A model generated the notes under the pieces. That model was given only the letters and a program-made list of their open reading frames with translations, had not been told where the DNA came from and did no database searches. The position numbers and the translations under genes are program-made. From Epichloe hybrida (lineage: Eukaryota > Ascomycota > Sordariomycetes > Hypocreales > Clavicipitaceae), in the NCBI GenBank assembly GCA_019022495.1, contig JAFEKR010000001.1:2728001-2792000 (forward strand): DNA of 64,000 bases. The letters run 5' to 3'. Positions within the stretch are counted from its first letter, which is position 1. Each line of letters starts with the position of its first letter. This document shows, one piece after another, positions 23,919-36,432 of the stretch.

Positions 23919-26609
23919 GAAAACCCACATTATAATTTTAGGTAAGCTATATAAATAGTAAATTAAATCTATATATAAATTTAAGGAAGTGTATATATAT
24001 AAAATAAAATTAAGCTAAGCTAGTCTTTACTTTACTTAACTCTTATATATAAGAGTAAGCTACTAACCTAAAATACTATAAGAAAGTACTAGCTATTATT
24101 TTAAATTAGCTAGTATTACTAGCTAATATCTTTATTTATAATCACTTAGTTAAGAGCTTTATTAATAGTATTATAATATATATAAAAGGGCTATAATATA
24201 ACCTTAAAGTAAAAGAAGTAAGGGAAAATTTATATATATAACTTTAAAGGATAATAGGATTATCTATAGTTTTATCCTTATCTAGTATAATTAGGTTATC
24301 TTTAGTCCTAAGTCCTTTAATAAGGTTAACTAGCTATTCTTAGGAACTTATATTTAATCCTATATAAGTATCTCTTACTAGTAAACTTACCTAGTCTTTA
24401 TTAGAATAAGAAGATATATAATCTAGCTATTTATAGTTATTATATATATTACTAAAGTAGCCTAGTAAGCGTATATAAACTAGGAATAGTATAGTAAGAT
24501 TATCTTTATCCTATACTATCTATTATATATAGTAATTATAAGGATTTATATATAGTATACCTCTTAATTAAATTAAGAAAGTATTTATATATAAGGGCTA
24601 CTTACTTTTAATTTACTTTAGTTAAACTTAATCTTAAAGAAATTATATATTATAGCTAGGTAAAGTAAGAATAGCATATTACTCTTATAAATAAATATAT
24701 AGGCTAAGACTATTCTTACTTATATAAGCTAAAAGTAGCTAAGGTATACTAGGAATACTATATATAAGACCTTAGAAAAGGTCTTAGTTATATATTATAA
24801 GAGGTATTAAAGCTATATATATAGGTAAGTTTAAGGTAAAAGGGCTATTATATTACTATTACTATTACTATAGTCTATACTAAAATTAAATATAAGTAAT
24901 TAAAATAGTTATAATATATATAAAGAAAGTATATTAACTAGAAGAGAAAATTATTAGTATATAGTATAAGAATAAAGGGATTTTATATATATATATTATT
25001 ATTATTATTATTATTTTTATTTTTATAAAAATTAAGAAAGGAAAAATTTAGGATTATAGCTTTTAGCTATAGGTTTTTTTTTCCTTATAGCGTATAACTA
25101 TTTACTACCTATTAGCTTAGGCTATATAATTTATAACTATATATCTTAACTTATAGCTAGTAAGTATAAATCTATTTATATAAGGCAAGAGTAAGTAACC
25201 CTTAGAATTCTAAAATTATAGAATTATATTTAGCCTAAGAATCCTTATATATATATATATAACTAAAATCCCTTTTTACCCCCCTTTTTTTCCTTTTCTC
25301 TCTCTTTTCTTTCTTTTTTTCTTTATTTATTTTCTTTACTTTCTTATATAATACTTAGCTACTTAAATTATTAGTAATAAAAATAATACCTAAAGGCATT
25401 ATATATATATAAAGATATTTAGAAAGCTTATCTAGATATTACTTCCTATTTATACTATAGCTTATATTAGCCTTAGTTAATTACTATTAATTTAGATAAT
25501 AAAACACTAACTTCTTATATAAAATCTCTATTAATATTTTTATAGCTAATTCCTATAGCGTAAAGTAAGAGGGATTATATATTAAATTTTACTAAATATT
25601 TCTAAATAAAACCATAAGAGGTAATATAAGTTACCTAAGCTTTTACCTCTAAGGATTTATATAACTATCCCTAAGGGCTTTATATTTAGTTAATCCTATT
25701 ACTTTTACATGGTTATTTTAATAAAGGCTTCTTTATCCTAAAATCAGTTATTAAGCTTAGTTAATATAAGACTTTCTACTATTATAATAAAGCTAATTTT
25801 ACTTAGAGCTAATAGAGCTCTAATCTCTTTTATAGGAAAATAAGCTTAGTAAAGTTAGTCTAGTGACTAAAGCTAACTAGCTATATAAGTTTATATAACT
25901 AAGCTTTTTAGAGTAGTTTAATAAGAAAATTCCCTATAAGCTTAAATAAGCTTACTCTAAGCATTAGCTTCTATTAGCTCCCTTAATTATATATTAGATT
26001 AAATTATATAGTTATTAATCTCTTTAGGAAAAAAATTTATATAATTAGGAGATTTAAGATAGTTATATTCTTATTTTTCTCAATTTTTATATTATTAAGG
26101 AAGACTAAATAAAGGGAGAAAAAATTAAGGAAGAAAAGACTATTATAATAAAAAAAAACATATAAAGCATTAAAAGAATATATTATAATCTAATAAGTTA
26201 CCCCCTTATATAAAAGAACTATTATAAAGCTTCTCCCTTAGTCTATTGCTAATAAGGCTAATTAAATAAATTAAATCTAAAGGTCTTAATTCTTATATAA
26301 ATAAGCAATCTTAATAAGAATAATAATCTATACCTAATATGGAAAAGCGTATAAATATAAAAGAGCTTACTAATATAAAAGAGCTTGCTAATATAAAAGA
26401 GAATTCTCTAGCTTATTATATAAGAAATATTTAAACATAATATCTAGCGAAAAAAAGTTATATATAATAGGCCTAGATACTTTTAATCTCTTTACTTTAG
26501 AACTATTAAAGTTATTCTTAAAGGTCTTAAGAAATTAGGTTATTATTAAGGTTTTAGTTTTATAATAGCTTATAGTTTTATTAAAGAACTTATATAAATT
26601 TATAACAAG

Positions 26610-26800
26610 AAGACTCCAATATTACACATTAGCACAAGACCTAGCCCTTAGCTGACGCAAACTAGGGGAGGATCCAGGCTACCCTAGAGGCAACTAAAAT
26701 AATCAATAAACGGACGCTGTGGATAACTAGAGAGAGACACTAGGTGGGATAATATAGCCACGGAGGCAGGCTAGATATAAGGCAGAATTACACTAAGATA
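26610..26800. other. Less-mutated island inside the A+T block
   Basis: This stretch keeps CpG and CpA/TpG dinucleotides (GACGC, ACGGACGCTGTGG, CCACGG) and a higher G+C level, in contrast to the sequence on both sides. It contains no frame of note. Imperfect copies of ATTACACATTAGC-like sequence lie near 26616 and 26861. It may be a later insertion or a segment too short or too unique to be hit by RIP. Confidence 0.5.
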
Positions 26801-29800
26801 GAAAGACTATAGGTTTAAAATAGTTATTAGATTAATTTTAAGTTAAAAAACTATAGGTATTATTTCACACTAGCTTACTGCCGCCCCTATACTAACCTAA
26901 AATTAGCCTTATTTCTCTTTAAGAACTAGGATTATATTCTCTATTACCTTACTCTTACCCTTAGCTACTAGGCTAGTAGCTAGAAGCTAGTTTATATTTA
27001 CTACCTAGGTATTAAGCTACTAGAGCTAAAAGATAACCTTATTATATTATTTCTTAGTAAACCTAAACCTAGCTAAGTCTAGGCTTACTACTATAATACT
27101 TTATTTTTTCTTAGTATAGTTTTTAGTATAAAGTTTCTTAACCTAAGCTATATAGTTCTCTAGGGCCTAGATAATTAAAGTTAGCTCTAATTTAAAGCTA
27201 TTACTATACTAGAGTAAAACTACTTATATTACTCCTAGTAACTATACTAGCCTAGGTATTAACTAATTACTAATGCTTCCCTTACTAGCTAGTAATATTT
27301 AGCTATAAGTAAATTAGCACTAGAGTAAGCTTAAAGTAAGTATAAATACTAATATTACCTTAGAATATCTATAGTTATAAACCTAATAGTTAAAGTAAGC
27401 GCTAGATATTACCTCTTTATATATAAATTAGCCTTACTTCTAGGCTAGTAATAAACTAACTTACTAATAATATTATAGCACTAGTGCCTTAGATTCTTAA
27501 TTAATTATATCTTATAAGATATATACTATAGTGCTTAAGTTTTACCTAGCTACCCTAGATTAGACCTAGAATAGGCGTAAAATAAGGGTAAAAATAACTT
27601 ACTTTAAGATCTTTAAACTTAGCTTACTTTAATTATTTTACTATAAGGGATTTCCTTAAATACCTCTTTAAGGCTATAATTTCCTAGGTAAATTAGAACT
27701 AGAATAGTATTAATAATAGAATACTTATAGTATTTAGTAATATTTTATTATAAATTTCTATATAAAATATTAGTAATTAAATTAACACTAGGCTAAAAAA
27801 GCCTTAAATAGCTTTAAGAAAGAGTAAGGAAAATAAAAACCTATAGGAAGTTTAATATAAGAAAAAAAAAAGGTTAAAACCTTATAAAGGGAAAAGCCTT
27901 TTTTTATACTTAAGAAGGGGGGGGGAGAAATAAATTATAATATTACCTAGAAAATAAAGTATAAGATATATAAATATATAAATAGTATATAAGTAATTTA
28001 GAAGTAAAACTACTTAGATACTAAGCCTAAATTACTTACCTTTTATTATAAGTAAATAAAACTATATACTTAAACTTTATAAGGTATTTAAACTAATACT
28101 AAGCTAAAGTTAGCTAAAAAGTAAGGCACTAGAGAAGCTAGGAGTAAAGTAAATAAAAAGTAAACTATAATTATAAATTAGAATTTATCTTACTATAAAA
28201 TAAAGTAAAAGGCATAGGGTAAGGCTAGTATAAGGCTAGAGTAATATTAAAGGGAGCTAGCTAGGATTACTACTATATATTTTTCCTTTTCTCTTATTTT
28301 CTATAGGATAAGGCTAGTATAAGCTAGCACTAAATACCTATAGTTAGCTATACCTAATGTAGCGTAGGCTTATAAGAGGGCTAGCGCTAGCCTATATATA
28401 GATATAAGGGGGTTTTTCTTCCTAGTTTAGGGTTTTCTCTCTTAACTAAGCGGTTAGAGTACTAGGACTAGCTACTTAATTAGCTATCTAGCGTAAAGAA
28501 TATATATATAAATTTATAAACTCCCCTATAAGGAATTAGGCTAAGTTAAAGAACTAGTTATTAGCTACTTTCTTAATAATTTTAAATTTGCTTTTATAAC
28601 GCTAAATAAAATAATATATATAAATATATATAATCTTTAATCTCTTAATTATAAAAGCTAAGTAACTATAGCTCTTATATACACTAATCTTCTATTTCCT
28701 ATATAAGAAATTAGTTAATATTAATCTTGTTAAGGAGATTAAGTATTATATTTAATGCTATATAATCTTTTATGTTATTATTTATTTATACTAAGAGAAA
28801 CGCCCTAATTTTAAGCGTTTTCTATATAATAAAGATTTATAGAAATACCTAAGATAATATGCTCTTTATTCTTTTATATATAAATTTTATAGCTATTCTA
28901 TAGTGTAATAAAGTCTGCGAATTTATCTTAGATTATAGGTAAATAAATTATGTTTAATATAATTTAATTTACTTTATTATCTTTAATAAATAATATATAT
29001 ATAGTAAGTTTATTAAAGAATACTATCTAGTAATTAAATACTTCTCTATATAGCTAATACTACTAGCTTTTAATTCTAATATTTCTTTTACTTAGCCTAT
29101 ATATATAATAAAAGCTAATATAATTCCCTTAAGTAAACTAGTAAGAGATTTAGTTTTTATCCTTATATATTATTATAGCTAGGCTAGCTTATACCAATAT
29201 TAATTAGGTAATTACCTATAATAAAGTCTTAACTCTATAATTAAATCTTATAAAAAATAGTTATATTCTAAGGTATTTTATTATATAAAGATATTACTTT
29301 AATATACTAAGAGTAATTATAGTAAAGTAACTATAGTAAAACTAAATAATATAGTATAAGTATATATTAATATATATATACACTTAAATTCTAAATCTCT
29401 TTAGCTTCTTATATTTATTAAGGCACTAAAGGAAGTTTAGTCTAGGTACTAAGAAGTTTATATAATATTAAAAGTTCCTTTTCTAATACTTTTAAACTTC
29501 TTTAGGAAAGACTATATAATAAAAGTTATATAATTAGTTTTATAAGACTAGGACTTAGCCCTTTTATTATATATAATAATATAAATATCCTTAACTAAAG
29601 CCTTATATTATAAAGGTTTATTTTAAATTAGCTTTAAGGAATTAAATTACATCCTATAAAGCAATTTAGCGCTTTTCTTTTATATAAAATCGTCTTTTTA
29701 TTCTATATTAATAGCGAATTTTGCGGATTATATATAGCGTATAGGATAGCTAGTCTTACGCTTAAAGGTCTTAAAGAATTAATTAATCTAAATAACTATA

Positions 29801-30298
29801 GGAGAAAAAGTAAAACTATATATAATAAATTAGTTTATCTATAATTTATATATAATTTTGCATTTATAAGAAGCCCTATTGCTAAAGCTATGTTTAAAGG
29901 GTTTATAAGCTAACTAGTTAATGCCCTTATTACTAAAGAAGCTTAATAATAGTTAAATAAATAGTCTCTATAGGAATATCTTATATAAAAAGCTTAGAGA
30001 TCTCTTTATATAAGGGCTAAAGATATTATACACTTTATAGAGTAAATAAAACTCCCTAGGCTTAAAGATAGTAATATAATATATAAAGACTAATACTTTA
30101 GCTACCTTATATAAAAGCTTAGTATTAATCTAATCTAGGATTTATTTATAAGAAATCCTATTATTATAAAGGGATTTAATTTACTTATAAAAGCTCTATA
30201 GGTTTTTTTGTAGACATAGTATAATTATAATATACGAAAAATATATTATAAAAATTATAAAATCGCAAAATTGTAAATAAGGGGTTAAGGGATTTTTT

Positions 30299-30352
30299 TG
30301 TTTTGGCAGCCCTTTGCGGGACCTCTCTAATGTGCGACCGTATTGGAACCGT
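30299..30352 (-). repeat. Right arm of inverted repeat
   Basis: Mirror copy of 23864-23918 in opposite orientation, with the identical core at 30299-30320. Differences from the left arm are a mix of C/G swaps and C-to-T type changes, so only part of the divergence looks like RIP. Confidence 0.85.
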
Positions 30353-31177
30353 TTCCGCGCGCATGGCACCGACAGGGACGACAGGGAGCGTACAAAGGTT
30401 CGCGGGGCGGCTTTTTGTGTTGTATTTTCTCGCCCCTTTCGTAGGATTCACATGGTTTTTAATTACAATCATGGCTCAGCGGTCAATAGTAAAGGGCAGC
30501 ATGCTCCGTTTTGCCACGAACAGAGAGAGGTATTTCGCTCAATTCATAATTCGACTTGTTTTCATCTCCGAGCCAATCTCCGCCAGGACTTGGTTTCCTC
30601 CTCGTCTTCTTTCTGACGGAATCCCACCATTGCATCTGGGTCACCCTGCGTGCGTGGTGGTGCCGTCTTCAAAATGCAAACCGTCCCATCCCGTATTTGT
30701 ACGCGGAGAAAATCTGTGTGGTCATGATATGCATGACGTTGGGTGGAGAGGAGAGTTTGGAGACCCTACTTTTGATGAGGCGACCAGAGGGGCAACATGA
30801 CAACACCCTGAGGTCACGTCGCTGGTTGTGAGAATATGGAGCAAAGTGGCTTGACACGGTTCGTGACCAGTTTTTTTTTTTTTTGTGTTGGTTGGTTGAA
30901 AAAAAAAAAAAAAATTCACTAATTCTCGCGCCCGGTTTCACACACAGGTCGCTCGTGCTATGGACGTGAACAAGGGCATGATACAAACGTGCATACATAC
31001 GCATGGGGCAAACATCTTGCTTGACATGTGCCCATCGATCGGTGGCCGACTTGTTAAAAAATAAAATAAAAAAAAAGCCAGAGAAATCTGCTGCCTTCCA
31101 GATAATAAAAAAAAAAAAAAAAAAACCCCTACTGCGATAAGCAGAGGATTTGCGACTTGTCACTGTTCACTGTCCGC
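30353..31177. other. Intergenic between A+T block and unknown gene
   Basis: No supported gene. Frames up to 165 codons lack features. Several homopolymer runs are present (T-run about 30870-30882, A-runs about 30899-30914 and 31108-31126). Confidence 0.5.
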
Positions 31178-32467
31178 TTAATCTCTTTCCTTGTCTCCTT
31201 CAAAGTAAAACTTCCCTAGAGGTTGGCCGCCCGCGCCAGGAGTACCCAAACCTGACGGCCCTGCCCGGCTCTCGCCGCTGTCCAAGGTTGACAGGATTCT
31301 CTCAGCGGCTTCTCTGTTCTGTTGAGCCTGAAGCCCAGTCGGCACGGGTCCGCGGAGGGTTGTGTCGACGAAACCATCTTGTTCTGTAAGCATGTCATGA
31401 TGATGCGAAGGGTCGGCGGCAACGCCATCCATCACCCGGGGATCTCGTCTGTCATGAATGGCGGACGCCATCATCGGGACATCGTTTCCGCTCACCGACA
31501 TGTCCCTGTCTCTGCGCGAGTCGCTCATACCCGAATTGGTTCGCTCGAGGTTCCAAGCCGGGTGGACAGCGGGAGCACCGGGAGGAGGGCGACGATGGTA
31601 TATGGGACCCGAAACAGTGCTGCCGGCGCCCTCGCCGAACCCGACAAGCGAGGCCGACCCGTCATCGCTCATGCGATCTTCATATCCCCCGACAGAGCGT
31701 GTGGCCATCATATCCATGTCTTCATCCATGGCGTCATGATCGGCGCCCGTGCTGGCCACTGATCCGGCTTCGCGGTAGTTGGTACCGACGCTGAACATGT
31801 CTTCTTCACGGTCCCCGGCCGTCGTCCGGCTGTCGTCCCCTGCGTGACTCTCCGTGGCGCTAGCCGATCCAACCGTGCTCATCTTGGTCACGGCGACAGG
31901 CTGGCCATTAGTGTCGAAATATGAGGGCGTTAGGTTGTGAGTGGTGGGAAAATTCGGCGGGAAGCCTCCTCCCGTCGTCGATGTCGGCGTGGTTTGGGGC
32001 GAGGTGGACGATGGTCCCGTTGCATTGACTACCACCGCAGCTGCGACGGGGCCAGCTCGAAGTGTTGAGACTCGCTCTAGGCCAGCAAGACGCGATATAC
32101 GGTCGGCTCGCTCTGCTTCTAGGCTGGTCGTGGAAGGATTGTGCTGGTGTCCGCGCCCTGATGGCCCGAAAGAGGCAAAGTGGCCCCGATGTCCATCTTT
32201 GATGGCGGTCGTGGAAAGAGCAGAAAGTGACGTCGTTGTGCTAGTGGGAGTACCTCTATGTCAAAAACAGTTTGTTAGTTTATTAAGCCGGGACCCGGGA
32301 CGGGTCGGGTCGCTCATGAATGGAATTTGCAGCTCACGGACATGCTGTGACGTGACTGCTTCATACTTGACTGGGAGAGAGACACACGGTATTTCTGACG
32401 AAGTATCGGGGTTTGACCCCGGAGGCGGGAGATTGATGAACATCGGACGTGGTGGCACTTGCGACAT
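31178..32467 (-). CDS. Unrecognised low-complexity protein
   Basis: The exons are 32467-32338 and 32253-31178, giving 401 aa. The 84-bp intron (32254-32337, donor GTGAGC, acceptor TAGAG) restores phase as HVR|TPTSTTTSL. The protein starts MSQVPPRPMFINLPPPG and is rich in Ser, Thr, Gly, Asp and Pro. It has a Met/Asp patch (DHDAMDEDMDMM), an RPPPGAPAVHPAWNLERTNSG segment that looks like a short conserved element, and ends in QPLGKFYFEGDKERD. No domain, signal peptide or membrane segment is seen, so it is likely largely disordered. The start codon is inferred; the frame is open further upstream. Confidence 0.6.
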
Positions 32468-33589
32468 CTGAGGACGCCTGCAGGACACAGGAAGCGTCAG
32501 TGAGGCTTGCGCGGTTGTCGCGCGCGTGAGGTCCCGAACCGACGTTGCCAAACCAGACGACGTCAAACAAGACTGCGCAGCAGCTTATAGCAGCAGCAGC
32601 CGATGGGGGGAGGTAATGTTGGGGGAAAAGAGCAGGTCTGATTTCAATGCAAGAACACTGTGTGCGTCACAGGGAGCAAGCAAAGATGGAAGAGATGAAA
32701 AGATGAGTCCAACTGGACTGGCCATGCGATTTGTGGTCGATGGGTTTCACGTCTGCGGTAGCACCTGAGCACGTGTCTGTCTGCATTATGTGTCTTTTTT
32801 TGCGTGTGCTTGTGTGCTTGTGTGTGCTTGTGTGTGATTGTGTGTTTTTTTTGTTTGGACAATGAAGCTTCAGGGTCCAATGACGGCCTCTGAGTGGCCG
32901 CCAGCCAGACGCCAGACATGCAAGCCCGTTGTCAACTTGGCGCCTTCAATTCCCCATTCCCAGCGCTGTTCCGGTGGGTGTATGTAGTGGGTGCGCGCTG
33001 CAAATTAGGGGGGGGGCCAACTTTTGCTCCCTGGGGCAGGTTTCAGCGGAATCGCGGGGCGGGTCGTAGGGGGGGTCGTAGGGGTCTGGTGAACCTGGCT
33101 GGTTCCAGGCCAGCAATGACGTACACCCCACTCACTGTACCAGTGGAAGTCGTGGAACTATTGGACGACCACTGTATCGCATCTACTCCGTACTCCGTAT
33201 TCATAAACTGACAGCTATACTGACTGAATTGCTTCTTGGCTCATGCAGCGCCACCTGCACACCGTTCCTGCTTTCCATCATTCCATCATGATTTTGAGCT
33301 TCTCAACATACATATTCCAGGCACGGATCCCCTGTTCTCTATTGTTTCGAATTCCTGCGCCACCCTCACAAGCAGGTAAACCGATTGAGTAATGACCTGC
33401 TCAGATCACCGTATCCACACTCGGGTGCCTGACTCACAAGTGACAACCTTGGGCGGCAACCTTGAATTGAGTTTGCCGAAGAAAGGGGGGGCATCATTCG
33501 TTTCTCGTTTCGTCGTCTTTGGGGGGTATCTTGCGAACGTGCGGAGTATGTACCGGTTTTTTCTTTTCTTCTTTTTTTTTCTTTTCCTT
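32468..33589. other. Intergenic, upstream of the unknown gene
   Basis: About 1.1 kb with TG/GT-rich microsatellite-like sequence (about 32800-32850), a G-run near 33008 and short ACTCCGTA palindromes (33183-33200). A T-run (about 33566-33585) lies just past the end of the second regulator gene. No coding region is supported. Confidence 0.5.
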
Positions 33590-35933
33590 CTACATCATGA
33601 CCGAAAAGTCAACATCGTCCTGCAGCACACCTTGCAACAAGGTATTCCAATCGGGCATGTACATGTACTGCATGTCATCGCACATGCCCACGTCGCTCAT
33701 GTCAACCAGTTTCCTGTTCGTCGAACCCAGCAACATGCCGTCTGTCGGACCAGCATCCGTCTCATTCCTGTTGCCTTGGTACTGGGCCGCAGCTTGAGGG
33801 ATTAGCGTCGCGGCTCTGGCCTGCAGCGCCTTGAAGATGGTCCACTTCGGACCTCGCATCACGGCCATGCTGGCCCTCTCCAATTCTCCAACATGCTGCT
33901 CAACGGCGTCGAATGCCCGTCTTGCGCATGCCCGTCTTGGCTGCAGACATATGTTCCAGAGGATGAAGAGCATCAGGTGATACTGAGGGTACGATCTTGT
34001 GGACCAGTGATAGGGACGGAGCAATTCGTCGCCTAGCATGTTCTCTGCCTCTTCAAAGAGAACAAGCGCCTCGAGAAGCGTCTGCTCCGTGGCGAGAAGT
34101 TCCTGCTGCTCCGGATGGTGATGGGCTTCCCATTGTTGACGGGTGACAAAGTCTAGTTTGCGGGTGATGAAGCGGCATGTCGCCATGGTCATTTTATGCA
34201 CGGGGAGCACTGGATTGCAACCCTGCATCATGTCGTCCACTTTGTTGATCAAGTTGCTGACGATGCGGTCGCGCGCCTCATGAGACGGGGGCGCCGGCCC
34301 CGCAGACCGAGAAAGCTGCGAGAGGTCTGCCCACGTTTGCGTGATATGTATGCTGATGAGGATGGTGAGCATTCTCGTCCATCCTCTTCGAGCGGGCGGG
34401 AGCTGCTTCATCTCTGGGTGCAGGTCACTGTCTTCCAGGTTGAGGGGCAGCTCTGCGCCCCCAAGCATCGTGGCGGTATTAGGTGTCGGGAATTCATGGA
34501 GGCCCAGATCTTCTGCGGCGCGACCATCTCGAACAACGAGGTACCACCATAGTCGGCGGCGTATTTCAGATTCGAACGGGGCGAGGCCGAGCTTTTTGCC
34601 ATCCCTGTGGAGCCCTATTGACTGGGCGATTCGGATGGCGAGGCCATTGAGAGTCCAGATGCCACGCCCAGTGTTGTGAACGCGGACAGCACTCTGCTCA
34701 TTGGAATCGATCGATCAGTCTTTTTTTTTTTTTTTTACCGGAGCAGGTGGGCTCTGGTAAGGGATAACAAGGGATAACAAGGGATAGTAGAAGGAAGGTG
34801 TTTTCTTTGGAAACCTCTCCCTCGGGGAGTTGAGAGGAGGCACGTACCAGATAGATAGCCATGGCCTGCAACATGACGACAGTGGGATTCTCCAGCAAGT
34901 CCGCTTGGGCAAAGGCCTGCTCCAAGCCGGCCTTGTATCGCAGCAAGGCGCTGTTCCACGTCTCGCCGAGGACCTGGACGCAGTCCTCTTGTTCGTCCAG
35001 AGCCACTGTCGCAGCATAGTAGATGGCGTAGCAGAGAGCCAGGGACTCGGCGGATGCAATTCCGGGGTCATTTATCACTGTGTACACGGTGATCTCTGTG
35101 GTGGGTACGTGGACGAGCTTATAGAGCGTATCGACGACGTCCACGAAGATTCTCCAGAGCTGGCCAGCCGTGGACCTGGGTGGGTGAAAGCTCGCTGCTG
35201 GCTGGGAGTAGACCGGGCTGGAAAGGATGCCAATGGGATTGAATGCAGAGGGGACGTTGGACTGGGAGGTTGAGTCGTCCCTTGGAGTGGCCAGGGCCGT
35301 TCGCACATGGCTTTCCTGTGGAATTGGTGTGAGTTTTTTCATGACATTTGGATTGAAAGAGCAATCAGAGGGACCTACCTGTCCGATGACGCGCGAGACG
35401 AGCACCTCGTTGAAATACTGGCTTGATGAGCCCTTGCCCAGCAAGATCTCGCCCGGGGGGCTCCCCGCACCGTGTCCCGGCCCGCGAGATGAGGATGAGG
35501 ATGAGGATGAGGATGAGGATGAGGATGAGGATGAGGATGAGGATGAGGACGAGGCCGAGGCCGCTGCGGTTGCCCCGCCGCGGGGGGGGAACGATGCAGA
35601 GGCTGGCGTGCTAACACGATCTGGCGGAGCGGATGAATGGGGAGGAGCGGCGTGGTCTGCGCGTGTATGATTACTGCATGTCGCGACAGCCGTCAGCGTC
35701 GTCTCCAGCCTGGAGATGCGCGTGGCAACGTCGTTGATGGTGGGTTTTCGGACCCGCGGCGCCCTCGGCTCCTTGGGGGGATAGCAGCAGGCGCGCCCGC
35801 CCCGACGGCATGGTGTGCAGGGTGATTTCTTGTCGCAACGGACCTTGCGGCGACGACATGTCGCACAGGATCGGTCTACTGCGGCTGGGGGTCGGTCTGA
35901 TGCCTCAGACGCCGCGGGAGACTGGCTCGACAT
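33590..35933 (-). CDS. Zn(II)2Cys6 transcription factor with fungal_trans domain
   Basis: The exons are 35933-35379, 35315-34848 and 34693-33590, giving 708 aa. The start is the ATG at 35933; the frame stays open to 35987 but without ATG. The zinc cluster is CATCRRRKVRCDKKSPCTPCRRGGRAC (Cys 23, 26, 33, 39, 42, 49). A run of about 22 serines near residues 125-150 comes from a hexanucleotide repeat. The middle homology domain (PF04082 type) includes TLNGLAIRIAQSIGLHRDG and RRRLWWYLVVRDGRAAEDLG. Intron 35316-35378 is 63 bp with no stop in frame, so its retention would add 21 residues. The gene is divergent from an MFS transporter across about 500 bp, which suggests it regulates that transporter; the inducer is unknown. 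Confidence 0.87.
35488..35549. repeat. (GATGAG)n microsatellite encoding poly-Ser
   Basis: About ten copies of GATGAG lie inside the regulator gene. On the coding (minus) strand they read as alternating TCA/TCC, that is, poly-Ser. The plus strand reads as Asp-Glu repeats but has no gene support. Confidence 0.9.
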
Positions 35934-36432
35934 GGGCGTTTGTGGTGTGGATGGGATGAAGAGCGAGCGACATTGTGTAAGTGGCAAGTTGCGAGTTTCG
36001 GCCTCGGTGGTTGGGGAAAAGGAAAAGGACCGAGGCCGAAGAAGGCATCGGTCAGCCTCAATGTTGCATCCAGGCAGGCAGCGGGCCCCCGAAATCCCCG
36101 AGAGCAGATTTCTCCCATGTCTTTCTTAGTTTTTCTTTAAAAAAAAAAAAATTTTCTCCTTTCGGTCATCCAAATGCGCGAGTGCCCGAGCATAAGGGCG
36201 ACAGGCCTCTTGGGAAACAATGGGTGAGCCCTGGGCAAATGCAAACAAAGGGTCCCCGACAGAAACCCAGCATCAGCTCTAATTCTTCTTCTTGAGTCTC
36301 CCAAATTTTTGTCTCATTTCTTCTCCCAAGCATCAAGCGTGAGACATTTCACTCCTGTACAATCAACTTGTTGGTCTGGCCCCGCAAACCTACTTTTTAC
36401 TCACCTCTATTACATCGTCGTCAACCAACGCC
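35934..36432. promoter_or_regulatory. Shared divergent promoter of regulator and MFS transporter
   Basis: This 499-bp spacer lies between the start codons of the Zn2Cys6 gene and the MFS gene. It includes an A-run (36139-36150) and pyrimidine-rich stretches typical of fungal 5' leaders. A specific CGG-triplet operator could not be assigned with confidence. Confidence 0.5.

Larger units (their letters stand above)
23864..30352. mobile_element. A+T-rich, RIP-like block bounded by inverted repeats
   Basis: Between about 23925 and 30290 the base composition switches abruptly to a TA-dominated sequence. CpA, TpG and CpG are rare; the remaining C stands mostly before T or C. That is the footprint of repeat-induced point mutation (CpA to TpA on both strands). 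No open frame survives. The block is enclosed by imperfect inverted repeats of about 55 bp that keep normal composition. The simplest reading is a DNA transposon, or nested elements, destroyed by RIP with its terminal repeats still visible. No target-site duplication could be fixed with confidence, and the family cannot be named. Confidence 0.7.

Noticed and set aside
26610..26880. Paired ATTACACATTAGC-like motifs as LTRs of a retroelement.
   Set aside because: They are only 13 bp with mismatches and about 245 bp apart; no primer-binding site, polypurine tract or internal frame supports an LTR pair.
30303..30800. A 165-codon frame starting inside the right inverted-repeat arm.
   Set aside because: The frame begins in repeat sequence and has no domain; the left-arm counterpart encodes unrelated residues in a shifted frame.
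35227..35670. A plus-strand frame with a long Asp-Glu run opposite the Zn2Cys6 gene.
   Set aside because: It is the antisense reading of the poly-Ser microsatellite; the minus strand carries the zinc cluster and consistent splicing.
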